DNA of 55,403 nt. Origin: Saccharomonospora sp. CUA-673. Lineage in GTDB: Bacteria; Actinomycetota; Actinomycetes; Mycobacteriales; Pseudonocardiaceae. The position numbers and the translations under genes were made by a program. Under the pieces are notes generated by a model. That model ran no database searches and was not told where the DNA came from. It was given only the letters and a program-made list of their open reading frames with translations. The stretch spans positions 1 to 55,403 of the forward strand of contig NZ_MKKE01000027.1 in assembly GCF_001942305.1 (NCBI RefSeq). The letters run 5' to 3'. Of the stretch, positions 36,953-46,530 are shown piece after piece (the first letter of the stretch is position 1; every line of letters begins with the position of its first letter).

Positions 36953-37848
36953 GACCGCACCTCCCGCGTCGCAGGCGGTTCGGCCCCAGCGAGGTGGGTC
37001 AGGAACCGTTCCGGTTCGCCCATGCGCGAAATGCGGGCCAACCAACTGAACGCGAGCGCGAACAGGCCGCCGACCAGCAACAACATGACCTGTCCGAACG
37101 CGCTGTCATACGGGTCGAGGTAGCCGCGGTTCAGAATCACCAGGCCCACCGCGAACGCGACGGTCGTCCCGACGATGACCCGCACACTCGTGCGCGTACG
37201 TGCTCGTCCGGACTCCACCCGCAGCCGCATCGAGACTTGTTCGCGTGCCTCGGTCGCCAGCTCGCCGAGCAGATCCGTCAGTTGCCGAGCCTGATGCTCG
37301 GATGCCAGAACCAGCGCACTGATGACCAGATCCGCCGTCGGGTCATTCAGGTCGTCGGCCAGCACTCCCAGGGCGTCGGAAAGCTTGTCCCCACGTTCGA
37401 TCCGCACCGCGAGCTCGCGGACATCGTCGCGGATCGCGACGGGAGCCGTCTCGACGGTGGCGTGGATGGCCTGTTCCAAACCGGCGGCCGACGAGAGGGT
37501 GTCGCGCAGCATTTCCGTCCATGCCGCGATGGCCTCGATGCGCGCCACACGTCTGTTCTGGTCCTTGTCACGCCCGAGGAGCCGCGGCAACGTCCACACT
37601 CCCAATGCCGCGAGAACCCCGCCGACGACCCAACCGGTCAGCACCCCCACCATCACGCCGCTGACCACGCTCGCCGCCAGCCACCGCGCGGGCCCGGGCC
37701 GCCGCACATCCCCGATCCACCGTTCCCACCGGCTCGGCGCACGCGGCGCTACGGCGCGTTCGCGACCCCGGACACCGACGACGAACACGACAATCCCGAG
37801 TGCGAAGCCGATCCCCAGCAGACCGGCGAGTGCGACCGAGCCCGTCAT
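36949..37848 (-). CDS. tadB: TadB-like type II/IV secretion F-domain membrane protein
   Basis: The 299-residue product has an N-terminal membrane helix (ALAGLLGIGFALGIVVFVVGV) and central helices near residues 60-90. The T2SSF domain is AAWTEMLRDTLSSAAGLEQAI followed by LVISALVLASEHQARQLTDLLGELA. Two C-terminal helices follow (VIVGTTVAFAVGLVIL; FGQVMLLLVGGLFALAFSWL). The ATG overlaps the tadA stop after frame correction. It is partner of TadC in the pilus platform. Confidence 0.85.
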   Translation of the reverse strand: MTGSVALAGLLGIGFALGIVVFVVGVRGRERAVAPRAPSRWERWIGDVRRPGPARWLAASVVSGVMVGVLTGWVVGGVLAALGVWTLPRLLGRDKDQNRRVARIEAIAAWTEMLRDTLSSAAGLEQAIHATVETAPVAIRDDVRELAVRIERGDKLSDALGVLADDLNDPTADLVISALVLASEHQARQLTDLLGELATEAREQVSMRLRVESGRARTRTSVRVIVGTTVAFAVGLVILNRGYLDPYDSAFGQVMLLLVGGLFALAFSWLARISRMGEPERFLTHLAGAEPPATREVRS

Positions 37849-39268
37849 GGGTTCCACCACCCCTCCGGCCGTTCCAGGAGTCCGGGTCGAACCCGACCTC
37901 GGCCAACCGCTCGACGGTGTCGGTGCGCAACGGGACACCGGGCACCGCGCGCCCATCCGGGCCCGGGCGGTAGACCTCGTTGGACACGACCTGTTTGTCG
38001 TCGGCGCCCACGACCTCCCGGACCGAACTGACCACGCGGGTCTTGTCATCCCGCGCTTCGGCCAGATGAACCACGACGTGTACGGCGCTGGCGACCAGCA
38101 GATTCGTCGCCTCCAGCGACAATCGCTCGGGTGACTGGGCCGCGTAGGTAGCCAGCTTGGTGAAGGCGCCGCGAGAATCGGACGCGTGCACGGTGGCCAT
38201 GCTTCCGTCGTTGCCTTGCGTCATCGCGTTGGCCATCGGGATCAGTTCCGAGCCGCGAACCTCGCCGACGATGACGCGATCCGGGCTCATCCGCAGTGCC
38301 CACCGCACGAGGTCGGCCTGAGAGATCGCGCCCTCACCTTCGACGTTGGACTCGCGGGCCTGCAACGCGACGGTGTCAGGGTGGTGTGGGTCGCGGTCGA
38401 GACCCAACTCGAAGTTGTCCTCGATCGTGACCAGCCGCTCATGGGACGGGATGGCCGAGGCCAGACCCCGCAGCATCGTTGTCTTCCCGATCGCGGTTCC
38501 GCCGACGACGAGCATGTTGAATCGGGCACGGACCAGCGCGCTCAGCAGGGATTCCAAGCCGGTGTCGACGGTGCCGAGTTCACGCAGTCGCGTCAACGTG
38601 ACCTGGGAGAAGCGGTGCCGGCGGATCGAGACCGACGGCCGCCCAGTCACGGCCATGACCGCGAACAGCCGGCTCCCATCGGGCAGTTCCACGTTGACAC
38701 CGGGCGATCCTCGGTCGAAGCGGCGTTCCTCGACACCCGATCGGGCCGCGAGCGAACGCACGAGATCGACAAGCTCCTCGTCGGAGGCGGCGACCGGTGG
38801 CATCTGCGCGCGGCGGCCGTCGCTGTAGCGCACGAACACGCGATCGCACCCGTTGACGTTGATGTTCTCGATGGCCTCATCGGCCAGCAGCGGCTGCAGC
38901 CCTGCCATACCGAAGACCTCGTCGATGACCGACGCGATGACGTGGCGCTCGACGTCGTCTGGTGGCAGCCCGGCGCCGGTCGGCTGGGCCAGCTCCGCAT
39001 TGGCGTAGGCATCGGCCGCGTCGGCGGCCAAGCCCAGCGCGAGGTTGCGCCGGGCTTGATAATCCAGCGGCGGTCTGCCGAACTGCTCATCGGCGCGCAC
39101 CCGCTCGGCCAACCCTTCCGACACCGCTTCGCGCACGCGGGTGCGCAACGCCGCCGTCGCCGGATGATCCCAGGAAGAGCCCGCGGCTCCAGGCGGCGAT
39201 TCCGACGAGTGATCCGGCACGGGTGTGTCCGGAGCGGGGAGGTTGTGGTCGTAGGAGTGGGTCGTCAT
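37845..39268 (-). CDS. tadA: TadA/CpaF-family pilus assembly ATPase, one apparent frameshift at 3' end
   Basis: The 474-residue product is a secretion ATPase of the GspE/CpaF type. ENINVNGCDRVFVRYSDG is the N-terminal domain signature. Walker A is VGGTAIGKTTMLRGLA, the Asp box TIEDNFELGL, Walker B MSPDRVIVGEVRGSE and the His box NDGSMATVHAS. It powers pilin assembly. A single missing base near 37896 would give the ending LERPEGWWNP, and a stop that overlaps the tadB ATG. Without it the frame runs on into tadB in the wrong phase. The ATG overlaps the stop of the tadZ-like gene. Confidence 0.9.
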
Positions 39269-40059
39269 CGCGGTGACCCCCCATTTCCGTTCGCGGTCAC
39301 GAACTCCGCGACCTCGTCGTGGGACGGCGCGGCGGAGCTCGGCGGGTGTTGGGCCTGGGCCACCAAGTTGGCGGCGATGCGCGCGGCGGCCCTGCCGATG
39401 GCTGACTTTTCCGGCGCACGCCCGCGTTGGCGACCACACAGCGGCGCGGCGCCCGGCGCGTCGTCGGGCATGGTGCCCATCACCGGTACGCGCAGTTCGT
39501 GTTCGACCTCGGCGCGGCTATATCCGTCTCCGACGAGTAGTAGGGCCGGCATGCGTGCCCATTTCGGAATGTCGCCGAGCATGGTCGCCACATGAGAGAG
39601 CTCGTCGGCGCGCGGCCGGGCCACCACGACCAGCGAGTCCGCGCCGCGTACGAGAGGCAGCGCTGGCGACGAGGAATCGAGGCGGCCGACATCGACCAGG
39701 ATGGCGGCATCCGGCGCCGCGGCGGCCGCCCGGGTCGCTCGCACGCCGCGCGTGGTGAGCACGCCAAGTGCCGCGCGGGCTTGTTCGGCGGCGACCGGAC
39801 CGGGAACGACACGCAGGCCACCGGGGAGGCGTTGACTGTGCTGGGCCAGCAATGCGGCGCTGGACTGGCGGCGAGCCGCCGCGGCCAGTGACACCAAACC
39901 CGGGTTCGCGGGAAGGTGGTGGCGCGCCGCGAGATCGCCGCCAGCGGGATCGGCCTCGACCACCAGCGGATCACCCGTGGGCCAGCGCGCCGCCAACGCC
40001 AGTGCCGTCGTCGTCACCCCGGGTGAGCCTTTCACCGAGCAGAGTCCCACGAGCATCAT
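39265..40059 (-). CDS. TadZ/CpaE-like ParA-family protein with degenerate P-loop
   Basis: The 264-residue product has a MinD/ParA fold beginning VGLCSVKGSPGVTTTALALAARW. The deviant Walker A keeps the signature Lys but lacks the GKT lysine (GVT instead). VVEADPAGGDLAARH is the A' motif, and AAILVDVGRLDSSSP stands at the Walker B position. The variant is typical of TadZ-type localisation proteins that need not hydrolyse ATP. It would place the Tad machine at the cell pole or septum. The ATG overlaps the stop of the SAF-domain gene. Confidence 0.78.
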   Translation of the reverse strand: MMLVGLCSVKGSPGVTTTALALAARWPTGDPLVVEADPAGGDLAARHHLPANPGLVSLAAAARRQSSAALLAQHSQRLPGGLRVVPGPVAAEQARAALGVLTTRGVRATRAAAAAPDAAILVDVGRLDSSSPALPLVRGADSLVVVARPRADELSHVATMLGDIPKWARMPALLLVGDGYSRAEVEHELRVPVMGTMPDDAPGAAPLCGRQRGRAPEKSAIGRAAARIAANLVAQAQHPPSSAAPSHDEVAEFVTANGNGGSPR

Positions 40060-40772
40060 CGACCGCCCCTCGCAACGACGACCAGTGACAGCTGCCCCGG
40101 CGGCATCGAGGCGACTTGCCGCGCGCTGGCTGTGGGCAGTTGCAACGAGACGACCGTCGACTGGTCATGGGCGGCCGGTTCCACATCCACCACCGCCGCG
40201 TCCCAGGGACCGGCGGACGAGGCGTCTTGTGCTGAACCGTCGGCGGTACTCGCACCGCTGTCCGGTGTGACGATCACCGACACGGTCGTGCCCGGGGAGA
40301 TACCGGGAGGCACGTGGCCGGCTTCGAGTGCCACCGCGACCACACCCTGTCCCGCAGGAGGAATCTGAGGACTCCCGAGCGCTGAGTGGGATAGCAGCGC
40401 GCCGGAGGGCAGGGAGTACGCGACCGGTTGCCCGAGGACCGAGGACGATTGGCTCGCCGGCACGAGATCCGCCCCGGAGTCAACCGACATCGGCACCTGC
40501 CGGAGATCTTGCGGCGCGAGGACATGTCCCACCTCGACCGGCCGCGCCAGCGCGAGCATCGGCTCACGGTCACCGGCCTGCTGCACGGCGACGATGGCTC
40601 CGGCCGCGCACACCACGACCAGGAGCGAACCCAACACCAGATAGGGCACCCGTCGGCGACGTCCGGTGCCGCCGGAGATACGCGAAGGCGCGCCGGGCTT
40701 GCGGCCCGCCCACGACCGCGAGGCGGCGGGCGGGCCCTGGGCGGGCTGATGAGTCGAGGTGGTGGTGGACAT
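40056..40772 (-). CDS. CpaB/RcpC-like SAF-domain protein
   Basis: The 238-residue product has a cytoplasmic Arg-rich start, one membrane helix (YLVLGSLLVVVCAAGAIVAVQ, about residues 44-64) and an outer SAF domain (LARPVEVGHVLAPQDLRQVPM; GQPVAYSLPSGALLSHSAL). A C-terminal domain follows with ISPGTTVSVIVTP. CpaB-like proteins connect the Tad inner machine with the envelope. It overlaps the tadZ-like gene as ATGA. Confidence 0.78.
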   Translation of the reverse strand: MSTTTSTHQPAQGPPAASRSWAGRKPGAPSRISGGTGRRRRVPYLVLGSLLVVVCAAGAIVAVQQAGDREPMLALARPVEVGHVLAPQDLRQVPMSVDSGADLVPASQSSSVLGQPVAYSLPSGALLSHSALGSPQIPPAGQGVVAVALEAGHVPPGISPGTTVSVIVTPDSGASTADGSAQDASSAGPWDAAVVDVEPAAHDQSTVVSLQLPTASARQVASMPPGQLSLVVVARGGR

Positions 40773-40801
40773 CGAACGCCTCCAGGCAATGCGGTACCCC
40801 G

Positions 40802-40829
40802 CACCCCTTTCCGATGCGGAAAAGGGGTG
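40802..40829. terminator. Hairpin between the secreted-protein gene and the tad core genes
   Basis: Twelve-base arms CACCCCTTTCCG and CGG(A)AAAGGGGTG, with a three-base ATG loop, lie in the 103-base gap between two leftward genes. It could terminate or attenuate transcription between the secreted/lipoprotein genes and cpaB-tadZABC. There is no T-run on the leftward side. Confidence 0.5.
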
Positions 40830-40875
40830 TTCTCTCGTGTGGAATCTCGTTATGTCTACAGCGGACTGAGAATCG

Positions 40876-41919
40876 TCAGCGCGGTGCTTGGTTGAGTGCC
40901 TGCGATTCCGCCACTGAGAACGTCGTGTTCGACGTCGTTGTCAGGCCCGGGAACGTGCCCCGTTGGCCAGCTCCGGACCATGTCACCGTCCAATCGACAG
41001 TCGCGGAAACCGGGAAACTGTCGTTCCCCTGTCCCCGTGAGCTCTGCCGATAGGTGTGGCCGCAATCCGGGCTCGCGGCCTGGGGGTCACTACCGGGCGG
41101 GAACGGAGTACCCGCACCGTCACAGGTGACGCTCGCTCCGTCTCCCATCGACCACGTCACGGATTTCGGGGTCGCCGTCGCGGTCACCGACACACCAGGC
41201 ACGGACGCGGACGCCGTAACCGGCCGCCATTGACCGCTATCCATCCACAGCCACGTCGGGAGATTCACCAACTGCCGCTCCGCCGGCGAGGCGTGAATAC
41301 CCAGCGAAGGAAGGCGCAGCTGGTTGTAGGCCTGCCGCGCCAGCTGCTCAGGAGAAGGGGCCGGCCGCGGTCGAGGCCGCTCGCCGTCGGCGATCCACAC
41401 CGGCGCCCGGTAGAGAGCGTCGGCATAACCCTCACCCGAACACTGGTACACGTACCACGCGCCCGATTGCCTGGGTTGAGGTTGCTGTTGTTGCGCGGGT
41501 CGAACCCGCGATCCCGACGCCGCGGGCCGGTACACCGCCGGCGTGACCGTGACCGCGCCCCCGTCGTTCAGAGGACGGTACGAGACCGTGGTCGTCCCCT
41601 GAGCCGGCGGCTGGTAATCACTACGCACGTATCGGCAATCAGCCAAGTTCGGTTCGCTCAGAAGCTGATCACCCTGCGGACGCGGCGCATCGCCAGATGT
41701 CCCGCCGTCAGCATCAGACCCGCCACCGTGCTCCGGCGGAGCCTGTGGCATCGCAGGAGGCTGTGCGGGCGGGCCGTCCGCTCCGGCACCCAAACCGCAG
41801 CCGGTGTAGTTGGTCTGCCCGCAGTCCACGCCGCCCCAGATATCAGCGAACGCGACACCGGAACCGGCGACCATGAGCGTGGACACCGATACGGCGACGA
41901 CCGAGACCCGTCTCAGCAT
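40876..41919 (-). CDS. Secreted protein of the tad/conjugation locus, function unknown
   Basis: The 347-residue product has a signal peptide (SVVAVSVSTLMVAGSGVAFADI), a Cys pair in VDCGQTNYTGCG and a Pro/Gln-rich linker. WYVYQCSGEG..DALYRAPVWI follows. The C-terminal domain has alternating beta pattern (LPTWLWMDSGQWRPVTASASVPGVSVTATATPKSVTWSMGDG) resembling a PKD-type fold, with further Cys residues (CDGAG, PDCGHTYR). I believe similar proteins occur in tad loci of actinobacterial mobile elements. The start overlaps the stop of the lipoprotein gene. A role at the cell surface in pilus assembly is inferred. Confidence 0.65.
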   Translation of the reverse strand: MLRRVSVVAVSVSTLMVAGSGVAFADIWGGVDCGQTNYTGCGLGAGADGPPAQPPAMPQAPPEHGGGSDADGGTSGDAPRPQGDQLLSEPNLADCRYVRSDYQPPAQGTTTVSYRPLNDGGAVTVTPAVYRPAASGSRVRPAQQQQPQPRQSGAWYVYQCSGEGYADALYRAPVWIADGERPRPRPAPSPEQLARQAYNQLRLPSLGIHASPAERQLVNLPTWLWMDSGQWRPVTASASVPGVSVTATATPKSVTWSMGDGASVTCDGAGTPFPPGSDPQAASPDCGHTYRQSSRGQGNDSFPVSATVDWTVTWSGAGQRGTFPGLTTTSNTTFSVAESQALNQAPR

Positions 41920-42496
41920 GTGCCCACTCCCTCCACGGCGAACCGCTTGACCCGCCAGGCGCCGTCCTGCTGTTTGACGACCTCGGCGGTGATCGACCGC
42001 GACCGCCGTCAACGTCGCCAGGCGCGCGCTTCCCGCTGTCCTCCATGACCTTCGAGGTCCCGGACGAATCGCCGCAGTCGGAGATCATCACCGTCGTCGG
42101 TTCGTTTGGCGGGTCAGCCGATGTCACGCGCGGAGAGTTCTTCGGCGCTCCGCGCGTGACGACGTTGTTGTAGTGGTCTGCATACAACGACCTGGTGATC
42201 GTCGTCAGCGCGTTGCCCGTGGCGTAGCGGGAAAGCTCCGGCGCTTTCCAGCCCGAGGTCCGCCCCGCGCGAGCCATCGCCTGCCACATCCCCGTATACG
42301 CGTCCGTCGCCCGCTCTCTAGCGGCATCGGCCGTGCTCGGTGCTGTGGACGACGTCGCGGTGGTTTGCTCGACAGGCCGCGGCGAGCTCGCGGCGGCCGG
42401 CGCAGGCGGCTCGTTCGACGTGCACGCTCCTACGACGGAGCACAGCACTGCTGACGAAGCGGCCAGCGCGGCTAGCCGAACGATCGGACTACGCAT
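41913..42496 (-). CDS. Lipoprotein at the head of the tad operon, one apparent frameshift
   Basis: The corrected product has 194 residues. The signal peptide (LAALAASSAVLCSVVGAC) ends in a lipobox with Cys. A Ser/Thr/Pro-rich linker follows, then a helical domain (ARERATDAYTGMWQAMARAGRTSGW; TTITRSLYADHYNNVVTRG). After a frame change near 42010 the end is ITAEVVKQQDGAWRVKRFAVEG, and its stop lies within the ATG region of the next gene. The overall pattern recalls small NTF2-like conjugation lipoproteins. It is the first gene of the leftward operon. Confidence 0.65.
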
Positions 42497-42767
42497 ACGA
42501 CCCCCAGTGCGTTTCCCCCGACGCGGCGTCGTCGACGACGATCGGATCGACGTACCCACAACGTGTACCCCGGATGACCTCGGTCACATCAACCAGACCC
42601 AGGGGTGAATTACCGCCTACCGCGCTTCGCCGCCGATTTTTCACTCGATTGGATTAGGCATTCGCGACGGAAGCCGTTGCGGGGTTCACTGGACTACCTA
42701 CCCGCGCTGCGGTGGCCGACTGCACGCGCGACGTCAGGTTGTGCATCCCATTCGGAGCGTCGCTCTC

Positions 42768-43438
42768 GTGAACTTGTCTCTCCCCGCCCTCGTGTCGAGC
42801 CTGACCGGCCTGGTTCTGGGCGCGATGGTCGCTTTGGCGGTGCGAACGCGTGAGCCGAAGACACCGTGGGCACAGCTCGTCGCGCAGGTTGCCCTGACGA
42901 CCGCGCTCGTCGGTGTGGTCATGTGGCGTCAACGGGCCGGTGTGGAGAACTTGGTGGCGGTGGGATACGCCCTCGCTGCGGTGCCGCTGGCGTTGATCGA
43001 CCTGCGTACAGGACGGCTGCCCAATTGGCTGATGTCGTTGGCCTACGCCTTGACGTTCGCCGGTCTTGTCGTGGCGGTTCTGTCTGGGTCTCGAGCCGAT
43101 GGTCTTGTCGCGGTGGGCATCGGCGTTGTCGCTTCGCCGTGCTGTACGGCGCGTGGTACGTACTTCTAGCCGACCAGCTTGGAGGCGGTGACCTGAAACT
43201 CGCCGTCGTATCCGGCGCGGTGTTGGGATGGCAGGAATGGCCGGCTGTCGCGGACCAGCATTTCGTGACTGCGGCGTTCGAACTCGTCGTCCGGCTCGGT
43301 GGCGCGCTGTTGCTGATCTGGTCGCTCCAAGCGATTGTCTACCTCGCTGCCCGTGAGACCCACGTTCGCCGGCTCGACTTGGCTCTCCGACACGGTCCGT
43401 TTCTGGCGTTCGGCACGCTGGGCTTGGTCTTGGCGTGA
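42768..43438 (+). CDS. Type IV prepilin peptidase (A24 family), one apparent frameshift
   Basis: The corrected product has about 223 residues and several membrane helices. Both catalytic aspartates of the A24 family are present: LIDLRTGRLPNWL near residue 85 and the GxGD site in LGGGDLKLAVVSGAVLGW. The frame changes near 43125 as if one base were missing, between the two sites. It lacks the N-terminal methylase domain of classical PilD, as is usual for Tad peptidases. It is divergent from the tad operon and would process the Flp and TadE-like prepilins. GTG 42768 is a tentative start. Confidence 0.82.
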
Positions 43439-43677
43439 GGATGTCCGGCCGGGCTCCCGCATTACCCGCGACCGGCCACGGTCATGACGTGCGCTGCGCT
43501 CATACGTGAACCGCACTGGATCTGCCGGCACCCGAGTGTCACTGTCAGGCTTGACCTCACGGTTCTGTGGCGCCACATCGGGTCCCTCCGCGCGCGGCAA
43601 GCGGTGCCCGACATACCAGGCGTGCGACATAGAACGATCCGGCCTGATCGGCTCGGTGCGGCGGGATCTGCACGGTG

Positions 43678-44616
43678 ATGATCGGAGTCGATAGTCTGTG
43701 CCATGTGGATCAGCGGTGGGAACGGGCAGCGATCGACATCTACGCCACCAAAGGCACCGTCGTGCGGCACCGTGCCCAATGCCGCTATGTCGCCGACCAA
43801 CTAGCCGACGCTGACGTCCTTCCACCGTGGCCAGTGTCAGGGCCGAGCGACGGACTTGCTTTGTGCGCGGAGTACTACTGGTACCGCCAGGTATTGGAAG
43901 CACCGCTGGTGGATACCGCGTTGGACTGCGGCAAGTGGCTCACCGACCACGCCGACGAGCACACGGCCGCGGTACTGGGCCGGCGATGGGCGCTGGGGTT
44001 CGGTTCTGCGCTTCGCGCCACCGTCGACTCCGACACCGACCTCGACAGCGCCGTCGGTTCGTACCTCGCGACTGCACCCGAACAGACCAGCCCGGCCGCT
44101 GCATGGTTCGCCGTCGCCTTCCACGCCACCAAACTGCAGGCCAACCTGCATGGCCTCGAGCTGGCTTCCTTCCTTGACCATTCACGCCTGGCCCTGGCAG
44201 CTAGCCCGCATTCAACGCGTTCTCCGCTGCCGGCGCTGCGCACCTTCGCGGCACTACGCGCCGGGGAATACGGCGCCGTTAGGCGGGCACGTGGCTATCT
44301 GTCGACTACGGATGACCCTGACGGCGATGACACCGCCATCGTGCTGGCCGGTTTGATGCTCGTCGACGCACGGGGCGACACTCTGGTACATGACGCCGCT
44401 CGCGCGGCTGCTCGATGGGCCACAAATGCTCTGCTCCACGCCCTCCACGCGGAGGCTCTCGCTTCGCGCGACCCACGCCGAGCTCTCGATGCCATCGACG
44501 AAGCCATTCGTCGGCTCGCCCGGGAAGGACGCCACGATTTCGCACACCGGGAGCGACGCTTCCACGCGCTCCGATCCTTCATCGACAGCTGCGTGCGTAC
44601 CGGACTACACGGCTGA
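43678..44616 (+). CDS. Hypothetical helical-repeat protein
   Basis: The 312-residue product is soluble, Ala-rich and helical throughout. NALLHALHAEALASRDPRRALDAIDEAIRRLAREG near the C-terminus fits a TPR-like hairpin, and the earlier segment (LPALRTFAALRAGEYGAVRRARGYL) is similar. No enzyme motif is visible. It stands alone between the prepilin peptidase and a group of small leftward ORFs. It may be accessory cargo of the element. ATG 43678 is preceded by a weak GGGAT-type site. Confidence 0.6.
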   Translation: MIGVDSLCHVDQRWERAAIDIYATKGTVVRHRAQCRYVADQLADADVLPPWPVSGPSDGLALCAEYYWYRQVLEAPLVDTALDCGKWLTDHADEHTAAVLGRRWALGFGSALRATVDSDTDLDSAVGSYLATAPEQTSPAAAWFAVAFHATKLQANLHGLELASFLDHSRLALAASPHSTRSPLPALRTFAALRAGEYGAVRRARGYLSTTDDPDGDDTAIVLAGLMLVDARGDTLVHDAARAAARWATNALLHALHAEALASRDPRRALDAIDEAIRRLAREGRHDFAHRERRFHALRSFIDSCVRTGLHG

Positions 44617-44706
44617 CACTTTCCAGTGGCTGCTTTGCCGCGCGCACAGGACCCGTCGCGGCCATATCACCGAGACAGGCTCCTGCGTGTGATGCGGCGT
44701 CTTCTC

Positions 44707-45081
44707 CTACATGTCCCACTTTTCGCGCATAAGCTCAAGGACGCGGGCCAACTGGTGGCCGTCTAGGGGTGGTGGTTGCCATCGGCGGGGCTGTTGTGTC
44801 GGCGCCTGTTCTGTCGAAGGACGTTCGGCAAGGACGTTGTCTGAACAGTGCCCCTGTACCCTGCCGTGTGGGTCGTCCATATCGTCCATGGGCCAGTCTG
44901 GTTCGATGTCGGAGGTCGTCGGCAACGCTTGAGCGGGAGTTCCTAGGAGAGCCCTTTCGGCGGCCAGGAACGGGTTGGTGGGCGCCGCCATGGTTTCCGC
45001 GCTGTGGACTTCACCGCTGTCGTTAACCGGTGTCGTCGTGACCGGATTTCCTGCGCTGTCACGCAGTTCGTGCCGTCCCAC
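44707..45081 (-). CDS. Hypothetical protein (124 aa)
   Basis: From GTG 45081 the product is acidic and Pro-rich (TSDIEPDWPMDDMDDPHG) with a helical, Leu-rich end (LDGHQLARVLELMREKWDM). Composition differs from random frames and a GAGG site precedes the start, but no family is recognised. It is the last of three or four small leftward ORFs in tandem. Confidence 0.45.
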   Translation of the reverse strand: MGRHELRDSAGNPVTTTPVNDSGEVHSAETMAAPTNPFLAAERALLGTPAQALPTTSDIEPDWPMDDMDDPHGRVQGHCSDNVLAERPSTEQAPTQQPRRWQPPPLDGHQLARVLELMREKWDM

Positions 45082-45113
45082 AGCAACCTCTATCCACGGC
45101 GTGACATTCGTAG

Positions 45114-45425
45114 TCAGGGCGCGATGCTCACCGGCGTGCGTGCGCGGAGCGGGGACGAGACGTGGGCTTCACGTGCGGTTGCCAGTCGATCTCTGCACTC
45201 CGCACACACAGGCATTTCCTGATCGTCGTTCACGGTTGGTGGCACCAGACACCTGCGGGAACACAGCGATGACATGACGATCTGGTGTTGACCCCACAAT
45301 CCGTTGCTGACGTAGGGCATCGTCACGGGCCGACCAGCCACCGTTCGTGGGTAGTGTCTCGTCCTGGTGTCATGGACGCCGGGGCAGGGCGTGGTCTCCG
45401 TGACTTCTTCAAAGGTGATGTGCAT
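45114..45425 (-). CDS. Small Cys-containing hypothetical protein (103 aa)
   Basis: ATG 45425 follows GGAAGG at good spacing. The product is MHITFEEVTETTPCPG at the start, then PRTVAGRPVTMPYVSNGLWG, and a Cys pattern SLCSRRCLVPP..VCAECRDRL that could bind one zinc ion. The frame is open far upstream, but the upstream translation is of poor quality, so I start here. Function unknown. Confidence 0.45.
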   Translation of the reverse strand: MHITFEEVTETTPCPGVHDTRTRHYPRTVAGRPVTMPYVSNGLWGQHQIVMSSLCSRRCLVPPTVNDDQEMPVCAECRDRLATAREAHVSSPLRARTPVSIAP

Positions 45426-45565
45426 GCGGTGGCCTTCCGTAGGTGATGGAGGATTCGCGCGGTTGCAGGTGACGCGCCGTTGATAGGTGGCTGTGGGCAC
45501 TTCACGCTGCCCGGATGAAGGTGCGGTCCGGGTCGATGACTGGCCATTGAGGTGGGCTGCCCGAG

Positions 45566-45953
45566 TCATGGTGGGGCGTCGCACCTTGCTCGGGCTGGGG
45601 CTGGACAGGCGGCGCAGTGTCCGGCGGGGCGGATTTGGCCGTGTATCGCCCGGTGCGTGCGGGCGCGCTCGGTCAGTGTGGCGAGGTGGAGGCGGCTGCT
45701 CAGGCACGAGCGGAGCACGCACCAACAATGCGTCGCGGAGGGCGGCGCGAAGTTGACCAGTTCCGACGGGAGTGAGTGTGAGTCGCCCTGAGCTGGACGG
45801 CATTATCGTGATTCCGTCCAGAGATATGCCAACTCGCAACTTCACTGTGTGGCCTTGTTCGTCACGACAGCGCACAGTCCAGGTGTCGGAAGCTCTCCAG
45901 CCAGCACGCGCGAGTACTCCCAGAACGGTGTTCACGAGCCTGCGTCGTTTCAT
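45566..45953 (-). CDS. Small hypothetical protein, possible frameshift
   Basis: From ATG 45953 the product begins MKRRRLVNTVLGVLARAGW and continues with WTVRCRDEQGHTVKLRVGISLDGITIMP. Near 45700 the best reading changes frame to HLATLTERARTHRAIHGQI..GHCAACPAPARARC, ending at 45566. The ATG overlaps the stop of a possible 31-codon ORF (46045-45950) as ATGA. Weakly supported; no family recognised. Confidence 0.35.
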
Positions 45954-46399
45954 GGCGCCCGCCAGGTAACGGGGACAACCGTGGGCCCCGGCGGGCAGAC
46001 GGAGGTCGGGGTCAGTGCCTGCCCGCCGGGTGTCAGAGAGGCCATGGCGGTCCCAACGGCGTTCGGGGCACCGATGGGGCCGCATGGTGGGGCCCTGACC
46101 GATCCACTCGGGGGACCACCGCGCACGCGGCAGTGGATCGTCAGGGAGTCGGGAGAGTCGCGATCCTGGAAGCCGGGGCCTGGCTGCTCTCCTCCATCGC
46201 GCTACGGCTGTCAAGTTCGCTGGGCATGGTGACCCCGCAGGCACTGCGGCCGGGCAAGCTCGCGATCCGGGACGAGGTTGGCGCTGACCGAATCGAGTTG
46301 CGAACTGCGGACGGTCGGCTCTCGGTGTCGCAGAAGCGAGCCAGTAGTCGTCGGAGCCCATCGAGATCACCCCTGAATGTCGGCCGAGTACCCCGTACA
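45954..46399. other. Region with no convincing gene upstream of the small ORFs
   Basis: Long open frames run through here on the minus strand, but their translations are Arg/Pro-rich and look like shadows. A 31-codon ORF starting at 46045 (MASLTPGGQALTPT) whose stop overlaps the next ATG is the only candidate. The promoter of the leftward small ORFs should lie here, divergent from the XRE gene. Confidence 0.4.
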
Positions 46400-46530
46400 T
46401 ACTCAGATGAGAGCGGACATCATCGTGAGTACAATCAGAGTAAGTAGAGAGTACTCATGACGGTATGCTCCAAACGTGTGTACTTGTTGTTCCCTTGCTG
46501 TGATACTGAGATCGGTGCACGACGTACTCA
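46400..46530. promoter_or_regulatory. Cluster of TACTCA/TGAGTA motifs, candidate operator of the XRE regulator
   Basis: An AT-richer island holds TACTCA at 46400, TGAGTA at 46426, the palindrome GAGTACTC at 46449-46456 (part of TACTCA 46452) and TACTCA at 46525. Near-matches TGATACTGAG (46501) and GTGTACTTG (about 46477) lie between them. The last exact copy is 26 bases before the XRE start. Several spaced half-sites and one full palindrome suggest cooperative binding, most simply autoregulation by the XRE protein. Confidence 0.5.

Noticed and set aside
39265..40059. TadZ-like protein judged inactive because its P-loop lacks the GKT lysine
   Set aside because: This deviation is usual in TadZ/CpaE-like proteins of actinobacteria.
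45114..46400. A single 428-codon minus-strand gene
   Set aside because: Only two short parts look like protein. Ribosome site and ATG positions support separate small genes, and the rest is Arg/Pro-rich shadow.
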